Source: Pseudoselenomonas ruminantium
Lineage (GTDB): Bacteria > Bacillota > Negativicutes > Selenomonadales > Selenomonadaceae
Length of the DNA stretch: 64,000 nucleotides
Assembly: GCA_015058575.1 (NCBI GenBank)
Contig: SVBZ01000028.1
Location: forward strand, 1 to 64,000
Direction: 5' to 3'
Within the stretch, counting starts at the first letter, position 1, and each line of letters begins with the position of its first letter. The notes beneath the pieces are model-generated. The model saw only the letters and a program-made list of their open reading frames with translations, was not told the origin of the DNA and did no database searches. This document shows, one piece after another, positions 29,178 to 36,830 of the stretch. The translations under genes and the position numbers were made by a program.

Positions 29178-32100
29178 TTATTTGTAATAAGCCACGCCAG
29201 CCTCAAACAGCTGCTGGTCTTTGCTGCCTGGCACGTTGACAGCAATATGCTCACCAATGCGCTCCGAATGTCCCATCTTGCCAAGCACACGGCCGTCGGG
29301 GCTCGTGATACCCTCGATGGCATTGACCGAACCATTCGGGTTGAACGGGATAGCCATCGACGGATTGCCCGACACATCGACATACTGCGTGGCAATCTGC
29401 CCGCGCACGCGCAGCTTCGCGATGATTTCCCGATCGGCAACGAAACGGCCCTCACCATGCGAGATCGCAATCGTGTGGATATCGCCCACCTTGACATTGT
29501 TGAACCATGGCGACAAGTTCGATACGACCTTTGTCTGCACCATGCACGAAGCATGGCGGCCGATGTTGTTATGCGTAAGCGTCGGCGAAGATTCCGAGAG
29601 ATCACGGATATCGCCATACGGTACCAGCCCCAGCTTGATAAGTGCCTGGAAACCATTGCAGATGCCCATCATCAGGCCATCGCGCTTGTTCAAAAGCTTC
29701 ATGACCTCTTCCTTGATGCGCGGATTGCGGAACATGGCTGCAATGAATTTACCCGAACCATCCGGCTCGTCACCGCCACTGAAGCCGCCCGGCAGCATAA
29801 TCATCTGCGAGCTGCGGATGCCCTTGACAATAGCCTCGACCGTTTCCTCAACGGCAGCCGGCGTAAGGTTGCGGACAACCAATGTCTGCGCCTCAGCCCC
29901 AGCACGTTCCCAAGCCCGCGCCGAATCGTATTCGCAGTTCGTGCCAGGGAATACCGGAATGAATACCTTCGGCCGGGCGATATGCGTCTGCGGCCGCAGC
30001 ACATTGCCCTTTTCGTAGGGAATATACATTGCCTTTTCCTTGCTGCTCTTTTTGACCTGCGTCGGGAAAATCTTTTCGAGCGGCGTCGTAAACGCTGTCT
30101 CTGCATCGGCAAGCATAACCACCGTCGCGTCACAGACAATGCTCGGGCCAGCCGTCGTCACACCGAGCTCACGGTAGCCAGTTCCCGCCAGCAGCGTCTC
30201 AACATCGGTATGTTCGGCCACCTCGAGGATAATCGAACCATAATCCGGCGTGAACAGTTTCTCCATCGTTATCTGCTCTGCGAACTTAAACCCAATGCCA
30301 TTGCCGAGCGCCATCTTCGTGACCGCCGCAGCGATACCACCAACGCCGACACTCTGCGCCGCAAAGACCTTCTTGCCCGCCGTCATCTGGCTGATTTTCT
30401 CCCAGTTATGCCGCATCTTCGCAAAGATCGGCAAATCCTGGCTGTCTTTCGGTGCCGGCACCAGATAGACCTTGTTGCCCGGATATTTGAATTCCGGCGA
30501 AACCGCACAATCGGCTTTCATGACATCGACAGCAAAGGCTGCCAGCGTCGGCGGTACATGAATATCCTCAAACGTTCCCGACATCGAATCCTTGCCGCCG
30601 ATGGCCGGAATCTCAAGCTCATGCTGCGCCCAGAGCGCACCGATAAGCGCGGCAAACGGATTGCCCCACTTCTTCGGATCTTTGCCAAGACTTTCGAAAT
30701 ATTCCTGGAAGGTCAAGCGGATATTATCCGCACGGCCGCCCAAAGCAACAATCTTAGCTGCCGACTCGACAACCGAGTAGAGTGCGCCATGGAACGGGCT
30801 CCACTCCGTAAAAGCCGGATTAAGCCCAAAGGTCATCGCCGTTGCCGTATTCGTCTCCGCACCAAGGACCGGCAATTTCGCGACCATGCCCTCAGCTGGC
30901 GTAAGCTGCTTGCGGCCACCGAACGGCATCAGTACCGTATTGCCGCCGATCGTTGAATCGAAACGCTCGGCCAGGCCCTTCTGGCTGCAAACATTGAGAT
31001 CCGACAAATTGGCCAGCCAAGCCTTCTCCAGATCCTTGCCGCAGGCCTTGACCGCCGCCGGGATTTCATGCAGATAGCGTTTCTTCTCATCGGGGCTGCT
31101 GATTACAGCAGTGACATGCTGACGCACACCGTTCGTATCGAGGAATTCGCGGTTCATCTGCACGATGGGCTTACCGCGCCATTTCATGATAAGCCGCGGC
31201 AGTGCTGTAACCTCGGCGACCTTTGTCGCCTCCAGATTCTCTTCGTCGGCGAACCGGACAAAAGCCTCCAGATCCTCCGGATCGATGACGACAGCCATGC
31301 GCTCCTGCGACTCAGAAATGGCAAGCTCCGTGCCGTCAAGTCCCGCGTACTTCTTCTTGACTGCATCGAGATCGATGACAAGCCCGTCGGCCAGCTCGCC
31401 GATGGCAACGGCCACACCGCCAGCACCAAAATCGTTGCAGCGTTTGATCATGCGGCTGACCTCTGGATTGCGGAACAGGCGCTGAATTTTGCGCTCCGTC
31501 GGCGGATTGCCTTTCTGCACCTCAGCGCCGCAGCTCGTCAGCGACTCCTCCGTATGCTCCTTGGACGAGCCCGTTGCTCCGCCGCAGCCATCACGGCCCG
31601 TACGGCCGCCGACGAGCACGATAAAGTCCCCGGCTGCAGGACGCTCGCGGACAACATTGACCTTTGGCGCAGCCGCAATGACCGCACCGATTTCCATACG
31701 CTTAGCCATGTAGCCCTCATGATAGACTTCGCGTACCTGTCCCGTCGCCAAGCCAATCTGATTGCCATAAGCACTGTAGCCAGCCGCAGCGCCCAACGTG
31801 ATTTTCTTCTGCGGCAGCTTGCCAGATAGCGTATCCTTGAACGGACGGCGCGGATCTGCGGCACCAGTCACGCGCATAGCCTGGTAGACATACGAACGCC
31901 CCGAAAGCGGATCGCGGATAGCACCGCCCAAGCATGTAGCTGCGCCACCAAATGGCTCGATTTCCGTCGGATGATTGTGTGTCTCGTTTTTGAACATGAC
32001 GAGCCATTCCTCGTCCTTGCCATCGATATCGGCCTTGACGACAATGCTGCACGCATTGATTTCCTCCGATTTGTCGAGATCTTCGAGCTTGCCCTGCTTC

Positions 32101-32957
32101 CTTAGTGCCTTCATGCCGATGACGGCAATATCCATCAGCGTCACATCGCGGAGATTGCCTCCATAGATGTCCTTGCGGTCTTCCAGATATTTGTTGTAAG
32201 CCTTTGTGATAGCCGGAGAAAAATAGCCTTCTTCGATGTCCACCATATCAATGGCCGTCGTGAATGTCGTATGACGGCAGTGGTCAGACCAGTAAGTGTC
32301 GATGACGCGCAGCTCCGTGATGGTCGGTGCCCGCCGCTCCGTCTCCTTAAAGTACTGCTGGCAGAACTTCAGATCCTCGAAGCTCATCGCAAATCCCTTG
32401 TCAGCCATGAACGCCTTGAGTCCCGCCTCATCGAGCGTATTGAACGCTTTGAGCACCTCAACGTCGGCCGGTTCCTCATAGTGCATGTCCAGCGATTTCG
32501 GTTTTTCCAGGCTCGCCTCACGGCTCTCCACGGCATTGATGCAGTAATCCTTGATTTTCGCAAAGTCATCGCGGCTCACATCGCCCACGATGACAATAAC
32601 GCGGGCCGTCGCGATCCGCGGACGCTCTTTCTGCGTGACCAGCTGTACACACTGGGCTGCTGAGTCGGCCGTCTGGTCGTACTGGCCCGGCAGATATTCC
32701 ACCGCAAATGTCCGCGAGTTCGGAAAATGCGGCAGTTTCTCCTCATATACTACATCCACCGGCGGCTCTGCAAATACCACCGACTTTACCGCTGCATACT
32801 CTTCATCGCTGAGGCCTTCGATATCATACCGCTTGATGATGCGGACGGCCTTCAGTTCCTCAAGATGGAACGTCTCCTTGAGGTCGCTGCAGAGCTGCTG
32901 GGCGGGGATGTCAAAGAATCCCTGTCGTTTCTCTACGAAAATTCTTCTTACAGTCAT
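29178..32957 (-). CDS. purL: Phosphoribosylformylglycinamidine synthase, single-chain
   Basis: Fourth step of purine synthesis: FGAR to FGAM with glutamine and ATP. The 1259-residue chain fuses the PurS-like N-terminal part, the two PurM-like synthetase halves (for example FKNETHNHPTEIEPFGGAAT) and a C-terminal class I glutaminase domain. The catalytic cysteine is in MGICNGFQALIKLG and the His/Glu pair in SHGEGRF. This long form is also seen in proteobacteria and some clostridia. The frame is open 22 codons upstream, but MTVRRIFVEKR is the usual start and GGAGG precedes it. No other pur genes are adjacent. Confidence 0.96.
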   Translation of the reverse strand: MTVRRIFVEKRQGFFDIPAQQLCSDLKETFHLEELKAVRIIKRYDIEGLSDEEYAAVKSVVFAEPPVDVVYEEKLPHFPNSRTFAVEYLPGQYDQTADSAAQCVQLVTQKERPRIATARVIVIVGDVSRDDFAKIKDYCINAVESREASLEKPKSLDMHYEEPADVEVLKAFNTLDEAGLKAFMADKGFAMSFEDLKFCQQYFKETERRAPTITELRVIDTYWSDHCRHTTFTTAIDMVDIEEGYFSPAITKAYNKYLEDRKDIYGGNLRDVTLMDIAVIGMKALRKQGKLEDLDKSEEINACSIVVKADIDGKDEEWLVMFKNETHNHPTEIEPFGGAATCLGGAIRDPLSGRSYVYQAMRVTGAADPRRPFKDTLSGKLPQKKITLGAAAGYSAYGNQIGLATGQVREVYHEGYMAKRMEIGAVIAAAPKVNVVRERPAAGDFIVLVGGRTGRDGCGGATGSSKEHTEESLTSCGAEVQKGNPPTERKIQRLFRNPEVSRMIKRCNDFGAGGVAVAIGELADGLVIDLDAVKKKYAGLDGTELAISESQERMAVVIDPEDLEAFVRFADEENLEATKVAEVTALPRLIMKWRGKPIVQMNREFLDTNGVRQHVTAVISSPDEKKRYLHEIPAAVKACGKDLEKAWLANLSDLNVCSQKGLAERFDSTIGGNTVLMPFGGRKQLTPAEGMVAKLPVLGAETNTATAMTFGLNPAFTEWSPFHGALYSVVESAAKIVALGGRADNIRLTFQEYFESLGKDPKKWGNPFAALIGALWAQHELEIPAIGGKDSMSGTFEDIHVPPTLAAFAVDVMKADCAVSPEFKYPGNKVYLVPAPKDSQDLPIFAKMRHNWEKISQMTAGKKVFAAQSVGVGGIAAAVTKMALGNGIGFKFAEQITMEKLFTPDYGSIILEVAEHTDVETLLAGTGYRELGVTTAGPSIVCDATVVMLADAETAFTTPLEKIFPTQVKKSSKEKAMYIPYEKGNVLRPQTHIARPKVFIPVFPGTNCEYDSARAWERAGAEAQTLVVRNLTPAAVEETVEAIVKGIRSSQMIMLPGGFSGGDEPDGSGKFIAAMFRNPRIKEEVMKLLNKRDGLMMGICNGFQALIKLGLVPYGDIRDLSESSPTLTHNNIGRHASCMVQTKVVSNLSPWFNNVKVGDIHTIAISHGEGRFVADREIIAKLRVRGQIATQYVDVSGNPSMAIPFNPNGSVNAIEGITSPDGRVLGKMGHSERIGEHIAVNVPGSKDQQLFEAGVAYYK

Positions 32958-33015
32958 GAGTGCTCTTTTCCTCCAAATGAAAAAATACTGAAAACATAAA
33001 GCTTTATATAGATAA

Positions 33016-33054
33016 ATAGGCATAGCAGGCCCCCTACCGGCCTGCTATGCCTAT
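33016..33054 (-). terminator. Terminator after the yhcH-type gene
   Basis: A strong stem, ATAGGCATAGCAGGCC with GGCCTGCTATGCCTAT, lies directly after the stop at 33059. TTTATC follows on the minus strand. It separates the yhcH-type gene from purL, for which no clear separate promoter was found. Confidence 0.75.
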
Positions 33055-33058
33055 TGCA

Positions 33059-33532
33059 TCACAAACAATCCACTGCAATCTTGACGACTACCTTGGTTAC
33101 CTTGCCTGGCGTATCATCTACTGCCCCCTGCGGACGATGTACATCCTCCGGATAGAGCACAGCAAAACGCCCCGGAGACAGCACAATATTGCTTTCCGGT
33201 ATCAAGGACTCATAGAACGTTATATCTTTTTCGGCATCATAAGGGCTCAACACCGTAAGATCCGGGCTGAACGGGCACCATCCCATATACTCTTCGCCCT
33301 CCACGACGAATTGGATATCCACATATTTCGTATGTGTCTCCGGATGGCACTCACGATATAAGCGCGTCGTATAACGCTGCAGATTGGCCACACATTTATC
33401 CCCATCGATTGGATAGCGGCCATCCGCCAGCTGTGTAAAATCATGTTCGCGCAGATAATCCAACGCTTTCTGCACCATAGCTGGATATCTTACATGGCTG
33501 TCATCCAGCGAATCAATGCTGCCAATAATCAT
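33059..33532 (-). CDS. YhcH/YjgK/YiaL family protein (sugar anomerase-like)
   Basis: A 157-residue cupin-type beta-barrel of the DUF386 family. Family motifs are THTKYVDIQFVVEGEE and FAVLYPEDVHRPQ, which hold the metal-binding His and Glu residues. Some members (NanQ) are N-acetylneuraminate anomerases and others accompany pentose or beta-galactoside genes. No sialic acid genes are near, so the substrate is open. The ATG follows AGAGGGG. It has its own promoter, with an AAAGCGCTTAA site upstream that also occurs at the xylose locus. Confidence 0.85.
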   Translation of the reverse strand: MIIGSIDSLDDSHVRYPAMVQKALDYLREHDFTQLADGRYPIDGDKCVANLQRYTTRLYRECHPETHTKYVDIQFVVEGEEYMGWCPFSPDLTVLSPYDAEKDITFYESLIPESNIVLSPGRFAVLYPEDVHRPQGAVDDTPGKVTKVVVKIAVDCL

Positions 33533-33571
33533 GCCATACCCCTCTTCTCATTCTCATAACTAACATCTTTG

Positions 33572-33660
33572 ACAAGCATCCCGCTTGTCTTCAGTATCAT
33601 TTTACCTAAAACAGATGCGTATTGCAAGGATACAGGGCTATTTTATCAAAAAGCGCTTAA
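33572..33660 (-). promoter_or_regulatory. Promoter region of the yhcH-type gene
   Basis: On the minus strand TTGCAA (33622-33627), 17 bases, TAAAAT (33599-33604). Upstream, 33650-33660 holds AAAGCGCTTAA, a LacI/CcpA-style palindrome. Downstream in the leader, GACAAGC and GCTTGTC (33571-33589) form an inverted repeat with a five-base loop. Confidence 0.6.
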
Positions 33661-33737
33661 TTTTTCTACAAAAGGACATGCGCCCCAAAATTCTCCATCA
33701 TCTGTTTCCTCTCAAAAGACCATCTGTAAATTATATC

Positions 33738-33766
33738 TTGCCAACAGACAGACCCTGTGATATGAT
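33738..33766 (+). promoter_or_regulatory. alaR-alaT promoter
   Basis: TTGCCA, a 17-base spacer, TATGAT, placed just upstream of the T-box leader. The -10 box matches five of six and the -35 box four of six. Confidence 0.6.
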
Positions 33767-33789
33767 TGTCATATATTGCAAAAGGCAAT

Positions 33790-34006
33790 GACTGAAAGAG
33801 TATCTGTCCATCTTCTCTCCAGAGAGGCGGTGTTAGGTGTAAACCGCCGGGAGGACACAGAGAAAGCTGCTCACGAGCCTGCATGGCCCCATAAGCCCTG
33901 CCGTCAGCCGCGTTAAGGCATTGAGTGGATTCCTGCCGATTGCAGGGTCCGATTAAGGTGGTACCACGGGAATAAGCCCTCGTCCTTTGCAGGATGAGGG
34001 CTTTTA
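33790..34006 (+). promoter_or_regulatory. Alanine T-box riboswitch of alaR-alaT
   Basis: tRNA-responsive leader. The T-box core AAGGTGGTACCACGGG is at 33955-33970. The terminator stem AAGCCCTCGTCCT / AGGATGAGGGCTT spans 33974-34003 and is followed by TTTT. Stem I shows loop-E elements AGTA near 33799 and GAAA at 33862-33865, followed by GCT at 33866-33868 and then a purine. GCT is an alanine codon, read here as the specifier. This fits the downstream genes: uncharged tRNA-Ala would turn on an alanine transaminase operon. Confidence 0.9.
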
Positions 34007-34035
34007 TAGTAGAAACACAAGGGAGGAATATATCC

Positions 34036-34515
34036 ATGCGTGAACTCTTAGAGCTGCTCGAACACGATGCACGCCGTCCAGTAGGCGAGCTGGCCTCCAT
34101 GCTGAACCGCAGCGAGTACGAAGTCGAGCGAGACATCAAGAATCTGGAAAAGGACAAGATCATCCTTTCCTATAATACGCTGATCAACTGGGAAAAATTC
34201 GGTGATGATACGGTCACGGCTGTCATCGAAATCAATCTGACGCCCCAGCGCGAAGTCGGCTTCGATGCCATCGCCGAGCGCATCTACCGCTTTGACGAAG
34301 TGCGCACCGTCTATCTGATGAGCGGCAGTTTCGACCTCATGGTCATCATCGAGGGCAAGTCGCTAAAAGACGTCGCCAACTTTGTCGCCAAACGCCTGGC
34401 CACCATCGAGGGCGTCACGGCTACGCGCAGTCATTTCATGCTCAAGCCATACAAGAAGGATGGTATCATCATCAACGACGAAGAGCGTGACCGCAGATTG
34501 GTGGTGTCCCCATGA
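34036..34515 (+). CDS. alaR: Lrp/AsnC-family regulator, AlaR-like
   Basis: A 159-residue feast/famine regulator. The N-terminal winged helix-turn-helix covers roughly residues 1-60 (DARRPVGELASMLNRSEYEVE) and the C-terminal RAM ligand domain follows (VRTVYLMSGSFDLMVIIEG). The frame is open upstream through the T-box terminator, but the ATG at 34036 has GGGAGG at nine bases. It overlaps alaT by four bases (ATGA). The order Lrp-type regulator then class I aminotransferase matches alaR-alaT of Bacillus, and the alanine T-box supports that reading. Confidence 0.88.
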   Translation: MRELLELLEHDARRPVGELASMLNRSEYEVERDIKNLEKDKIILSYNTLINWEKFGDDTVTAVIEINLTPQREVGFDAIAERIYRFDEVRTVYLMSGSFDLMVIIEGKSLKDVANFVAKRLATIEGVTATRSHFMLKPYKKDGIIINDEERDRRLVVSP

Positions 34516-35699
34516 TCGAAACGAAAAACGACTGGGCAGACCGCCTCTCCCCCGGCGTCAATGCCATCGCTCCCTCGGGTATCCGCAAATTCTTCGATAT
34601 CGCCGCCCAGATGGAGGATGTCATCTCGCTTGGTGTCGGCGAACCGGACTTTGTCACACCATGGTCTATCCGTGAAAGCTGCGTCTACGGATTAGAGCAG
34701 GGCTACACATCCTATACGGCCAACCGCGGTCTGCCCGAGCTGCGGCAGGAAATCTGCAAGCACTTCCACGACTGCTATCAGACCGACTACGATGCAGCCA
34801 CCGATGTCCTGGTGACCGTCGGCGTCAGCGAAGCTCTCGATATCGCCATGCGCGCCATCCTCGCCCCAGGCGACGAAGTGCTGATTCCCGAGCCTTGCTA
34901 CGTCTCGTATCAGGCCTGCACGATTTTGGCCGGTGGTGTTCCCGTGGCCGTTCCCGCCAAAATCGAAAACGAATTCCGCATCACACCGGCTGAGCTTGAG
35001 GAGCATGTCACGGAGCGCACCAAGGTGCTGCTGATTGGCTATCCGAACAACCCGACTGGTGCCATCATGACGCGCAAAGATCTCCTGGCCATCGCCGACT
35101 TTGCCGAAAAACACGACCTTATCGTCATTTCCGATGAAATCTACGGCGACCTGACCTATGGTGGCGAAGAGCATGTCTGCTTCGCTTCGCTGCCGCGCAT
35201 GCAGGAGCGCACCATCCTGCTCAATGGCTTTTCCAAAGCCTATGCCATGACGGGCTGGCGCATCGGCTATGCGCTCGGCAACCCGACCATCATCGCCGCC
35301 ATGACGAAAATCCATCAGTACACGATGCTCTGTGCGCCTATCACGGCTCAGATTGCCGCCGTCGAGGCACTGCGCCACGGCGAAAAATACATGAAGAAGA
35401 TGGTCTCGGAGTACGATCGCCGCCGCCGTCTGATTTATGATGGCTTCATCAAGATGGGCCTTGAATGCTTCGAGCCCAAAGGCGCCTTCTATATTTTCCC
35501 CAACATCAGCGCAACCGGCTACACATCGGATGAATTTGCCGAAGAGCTGCTGAAGGCTGAACATGTCGCCCTCGTCCCCGGCAGCGCCTTTGGTGCCTGC
35601 GGCGAAGGTCATGTCCGCTGCTCGTATGCGACCTCCATCGACAAGATTTCCGAGGCACTCAACCGCATCGACAATTTCCTCAAGCATCATAAAAAATAA
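34512..35699 (+). CDS. alaT: Class I/II aminotransferase, alanine transaminase AlaT-like
   Basis: A PLP enzyme of 395 residues. Fold-type I residues are visible: N180 in YPNNPTGA, D208 and Y211 in SDEIYGDLTY, and the Schiff-base lysine K242 in NGFSKAYAMTGWRIGYA. Expected reaction: pyruvate plus glutamate to alanine plus 2-oxoglutarate. The alanine-type T-box and the AlaR-like partner are the main reasons for choosing alanine over aspartate, which is otherwise hard to distinguish by sequence. It ends at a bidirectional hairpin. Confidence 0.87.
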   Translation: MIETKNDWADRLSPGVNAIAPSGIRKFFDIAAQMEDVISLGVGEPDFVTPWSIRESCVYGLEQGYTSYTANRGLPELRQEICKHFHDCYQTDYDAATDVLVTVGVSEALDIAMRAILAPGDEVLIPEPCYVSYQACTILAGGVPVAVPAKIENEFRITPAELEEHVTERTKVLLIGYPNNPTGAIMTRKDLLAIADFAEKHDLIVISDEIYGDLTYGGEEHVCFASLPRMQERTILLNGFSKAYAMTGWRIGYALGNPTIIAAMTKIHQYTMLCAPITAQIAAVEALRHGEKYMKKMVSEYDRRRRLIYDGFIKMGLECFEPKGAFYIFPNISATGYTSDEFAEELLKAEHVALVPGSAFGACGEGHVRCSYATSIDKISEALNRIDNFLKHHKK

Positions 35700-35703
35700 A
35701 AAC

Positions 35704-35734
35704 GAGCCGGAAAGCAACAACCGCTTTCCGGCTC
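35704..35734. terminator. Bidirectional terminator between alaT and comFB
   Basis: A stem, GAGCCGGAAAGC / GCTTTCCGGCTC, has an eight-base interval between converging genes. The minus strand continues with GTTTTTA. Confidence 0.85.
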
Positions 35735-35743
35735 ATCGTTTCT

Positions 35744-36019
35744 TCAAGATTTTGTAGTATGGTGAGGATTTTTGCTCACTATATCAATCGCCTTAGCGAT
35801 TGCCTGGATAACCGTAACCTCACATTCCGTGCTCATCTCATTGACGCGGACAAAGACATCGCCCTTGCGGGTGGACACATATCTGGGGGGCAGCTGATTA
35901 AGCGCCAGCGCCGCAATATCCGAACGGCATTGCTCACACCGGCAGCAGGATGGATACTGTTCCAGTACAATATCCATCTTGTCCTGGACAACTTCCTCCA
36001 TGCAGTTTTTCAGTTCCAT
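35744..36019 (-). CDS. comFB: Late competence protein ComFB-like
   Basis: A 91-residue protein of the ComFB family. It has the cysteine cluster CCRCEQC (residues about 25-31) followed by the family stretch DIAALALNQLPPRYV. The role in B. subtilis competence is not defined; recent family members bind cyclic di-nucleotides, which is not testable here. It has a promoter of TTGCTT, 16 bases, TATAAT at 36044-36071 on the minus strand and a GGGAGG ribosome site. The other com genes are not in this window. Confidence 0.85.
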   Translation of the reverse strand: MELKNCMEEVVQDKMDIVLEQYPSCCRCEQCRSDIAALALNQLPPRYVSTRKGDVFVRVNEMSTECEVTVIQAIAKAIDIVSKNPHHTTKS

Positions 36020-36093
36020 AATAATTCCTCCCTATCGGGATTCATTATAACACGTTTTCAGTCAGAAGCAAATCCAGCATAATCTTTCTGAAT

Positions 36094-36122
36094 TTGACAA
36101 AAACGCTGACCCATGCTATACT
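36094..36122 (+). promoter_or_regulatory. tRNA-Arg promoter
   Basis: TTGACA, 17 bases, TATACT. The tRNA begins 28 bases after the -10 box. Confidence 0.85.
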
Positions 36123-36150
36123 ATCAATTGTTGTCTAGGACAATAATCAT

Positions 36151-36225
36151 GCGCTCGTAGTCCAGTGGATAGGACGTTAGCCTCCGGAGCTGAAAGCGTG
36201 GGTTCGACTCCCGCCGAGCGCACCA
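36151..36225 (+). tRNA. tRNA-Arg (CCG)
   Basis: A 75-base cloverleaf including encoded CCA. The acceptor GCGCTCG pairs with CGAGCGC, the anticodon loop CTCCGGA gives CCG (reads CGG), and the T-loop is GTTCGACTC. It stands alone with its own promoter and terminator. Confidence 0.96.
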
Positions 36226-36238
36226 CCTTGATTCAGAT

Positions 36239-36282
36239 AGCTTTTCGCATTCTTCTTTATGAAGTTGCGGAAAGCTTTTTTT
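36239..36282 (+). terminator. tRNA-Arg terminator
   Basis: AGCTTTTCGCA and TGCGGAAAGCT form the stem (36239-36276), followed by TTTTTTT. Confidence 0.85.
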
Positions 36283-36300
36283 CTATCCTTTCTTCTGGCA

Positions 36301-36341
36301 AATAATATTCCCCCGTGGATTATCCACGGGGGAATATTATT
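36301..36341. repeat. 41-base perfect palindrome
   Basis: The arm AATAATATTCCCCCGTGGA (19 bases) is followed by TTA and its exact complement. It lies between the tRNA-Arg terminator and the stop of the secreted-protein gene (36361, minus strand). It probably ends that transcript, although the T-run after it is short (ATTATTTG). Confidence 0.75.
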
Positions 36342-36360
36342 ATCCGGAAACTTACAGTAT

Positions 36361-36708
36361 TCACCAGAAACAATCTTTATCTTCCTGCTTCTCGACCCAT
36401 TTGTGAGCTACGTCTTTTTTCACCCACCACTCATCGAAATAGATTTCGACATCTCTTTCGTTGCTCTCATCGGAACATCTATGGGACCCCAGCACGAAGT
36501 CCCCCTCAAGGACATCACCTGGTTCGAGCCGGTTCGGTTTGGCGTAATATTTGCGTACCCAGCCACAGCTGTAGCCATGAAAAGCGGATACCACTACGCT
36601 TTTATTCACGGGATTGTAATAAACCACGGTCCCCTTTTCTGCAAATGCACTGCTCGATAGCATCAAGGTCAGCAAAAACAACAAGGGGAATACTTTTTTC
36701 AACGACAT
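36361..36708 (-). CDS. Small secreted protein of unknown function
   Basis: It has 115 residues. A signal peptide (MSLKKVF then a Leu-rich core ending SSSAFA) predicts export to the periplasm. The mature part is about 92 residues, rich in Tyr, Trp and Lys. It has three cysteines (in YSCGW, SHRCSD and KDCFW), two of which could form a disulfide. No family was recognised. The start at 36708 was chosen over an in-frame GTG nine bases upstream, because the ribosome site GGAGTGAGG fits only the ATG. It lies next to, but is separated from, the PTS operon. Confidence 0.65.
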   Translation of the reverse strand: MSLKKVFPLLFLLTLMLSSSAFAEKGTVVYYNPVNKSVVVSAFHGYSCGWVRKYYAKPNRLEPGDVLEGDFVLGSHRCSDESNERDVEIYFDEWWVKKDVAHKWVEKQEDKDCFW

Positions 36709-36830
36709 GGTCCTCACTCCTTACCGATGATTCATCCTTATACCAACCGGCTTTTCCCTGCCTGGGGGCATTCTACTCTTTATATCCCTGAGGCGGGCAA
36801 AGTGTTGTCGTCTTCCCCTCATTTTTTCAC

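Noticed and set aside
29247..30956. Long plus-strand frame opposite purL
   Set aside because: It lies wholly within a clear purL gene on the other strand; the composition is Arg/His-rich and typical of antisense frames.
33666..34163. Minus-strand frame across the alaR leader
   Set aside because: It overlaps the T-box riboswitch and the start of alaR on the other strand, with no ribosome site or domain.
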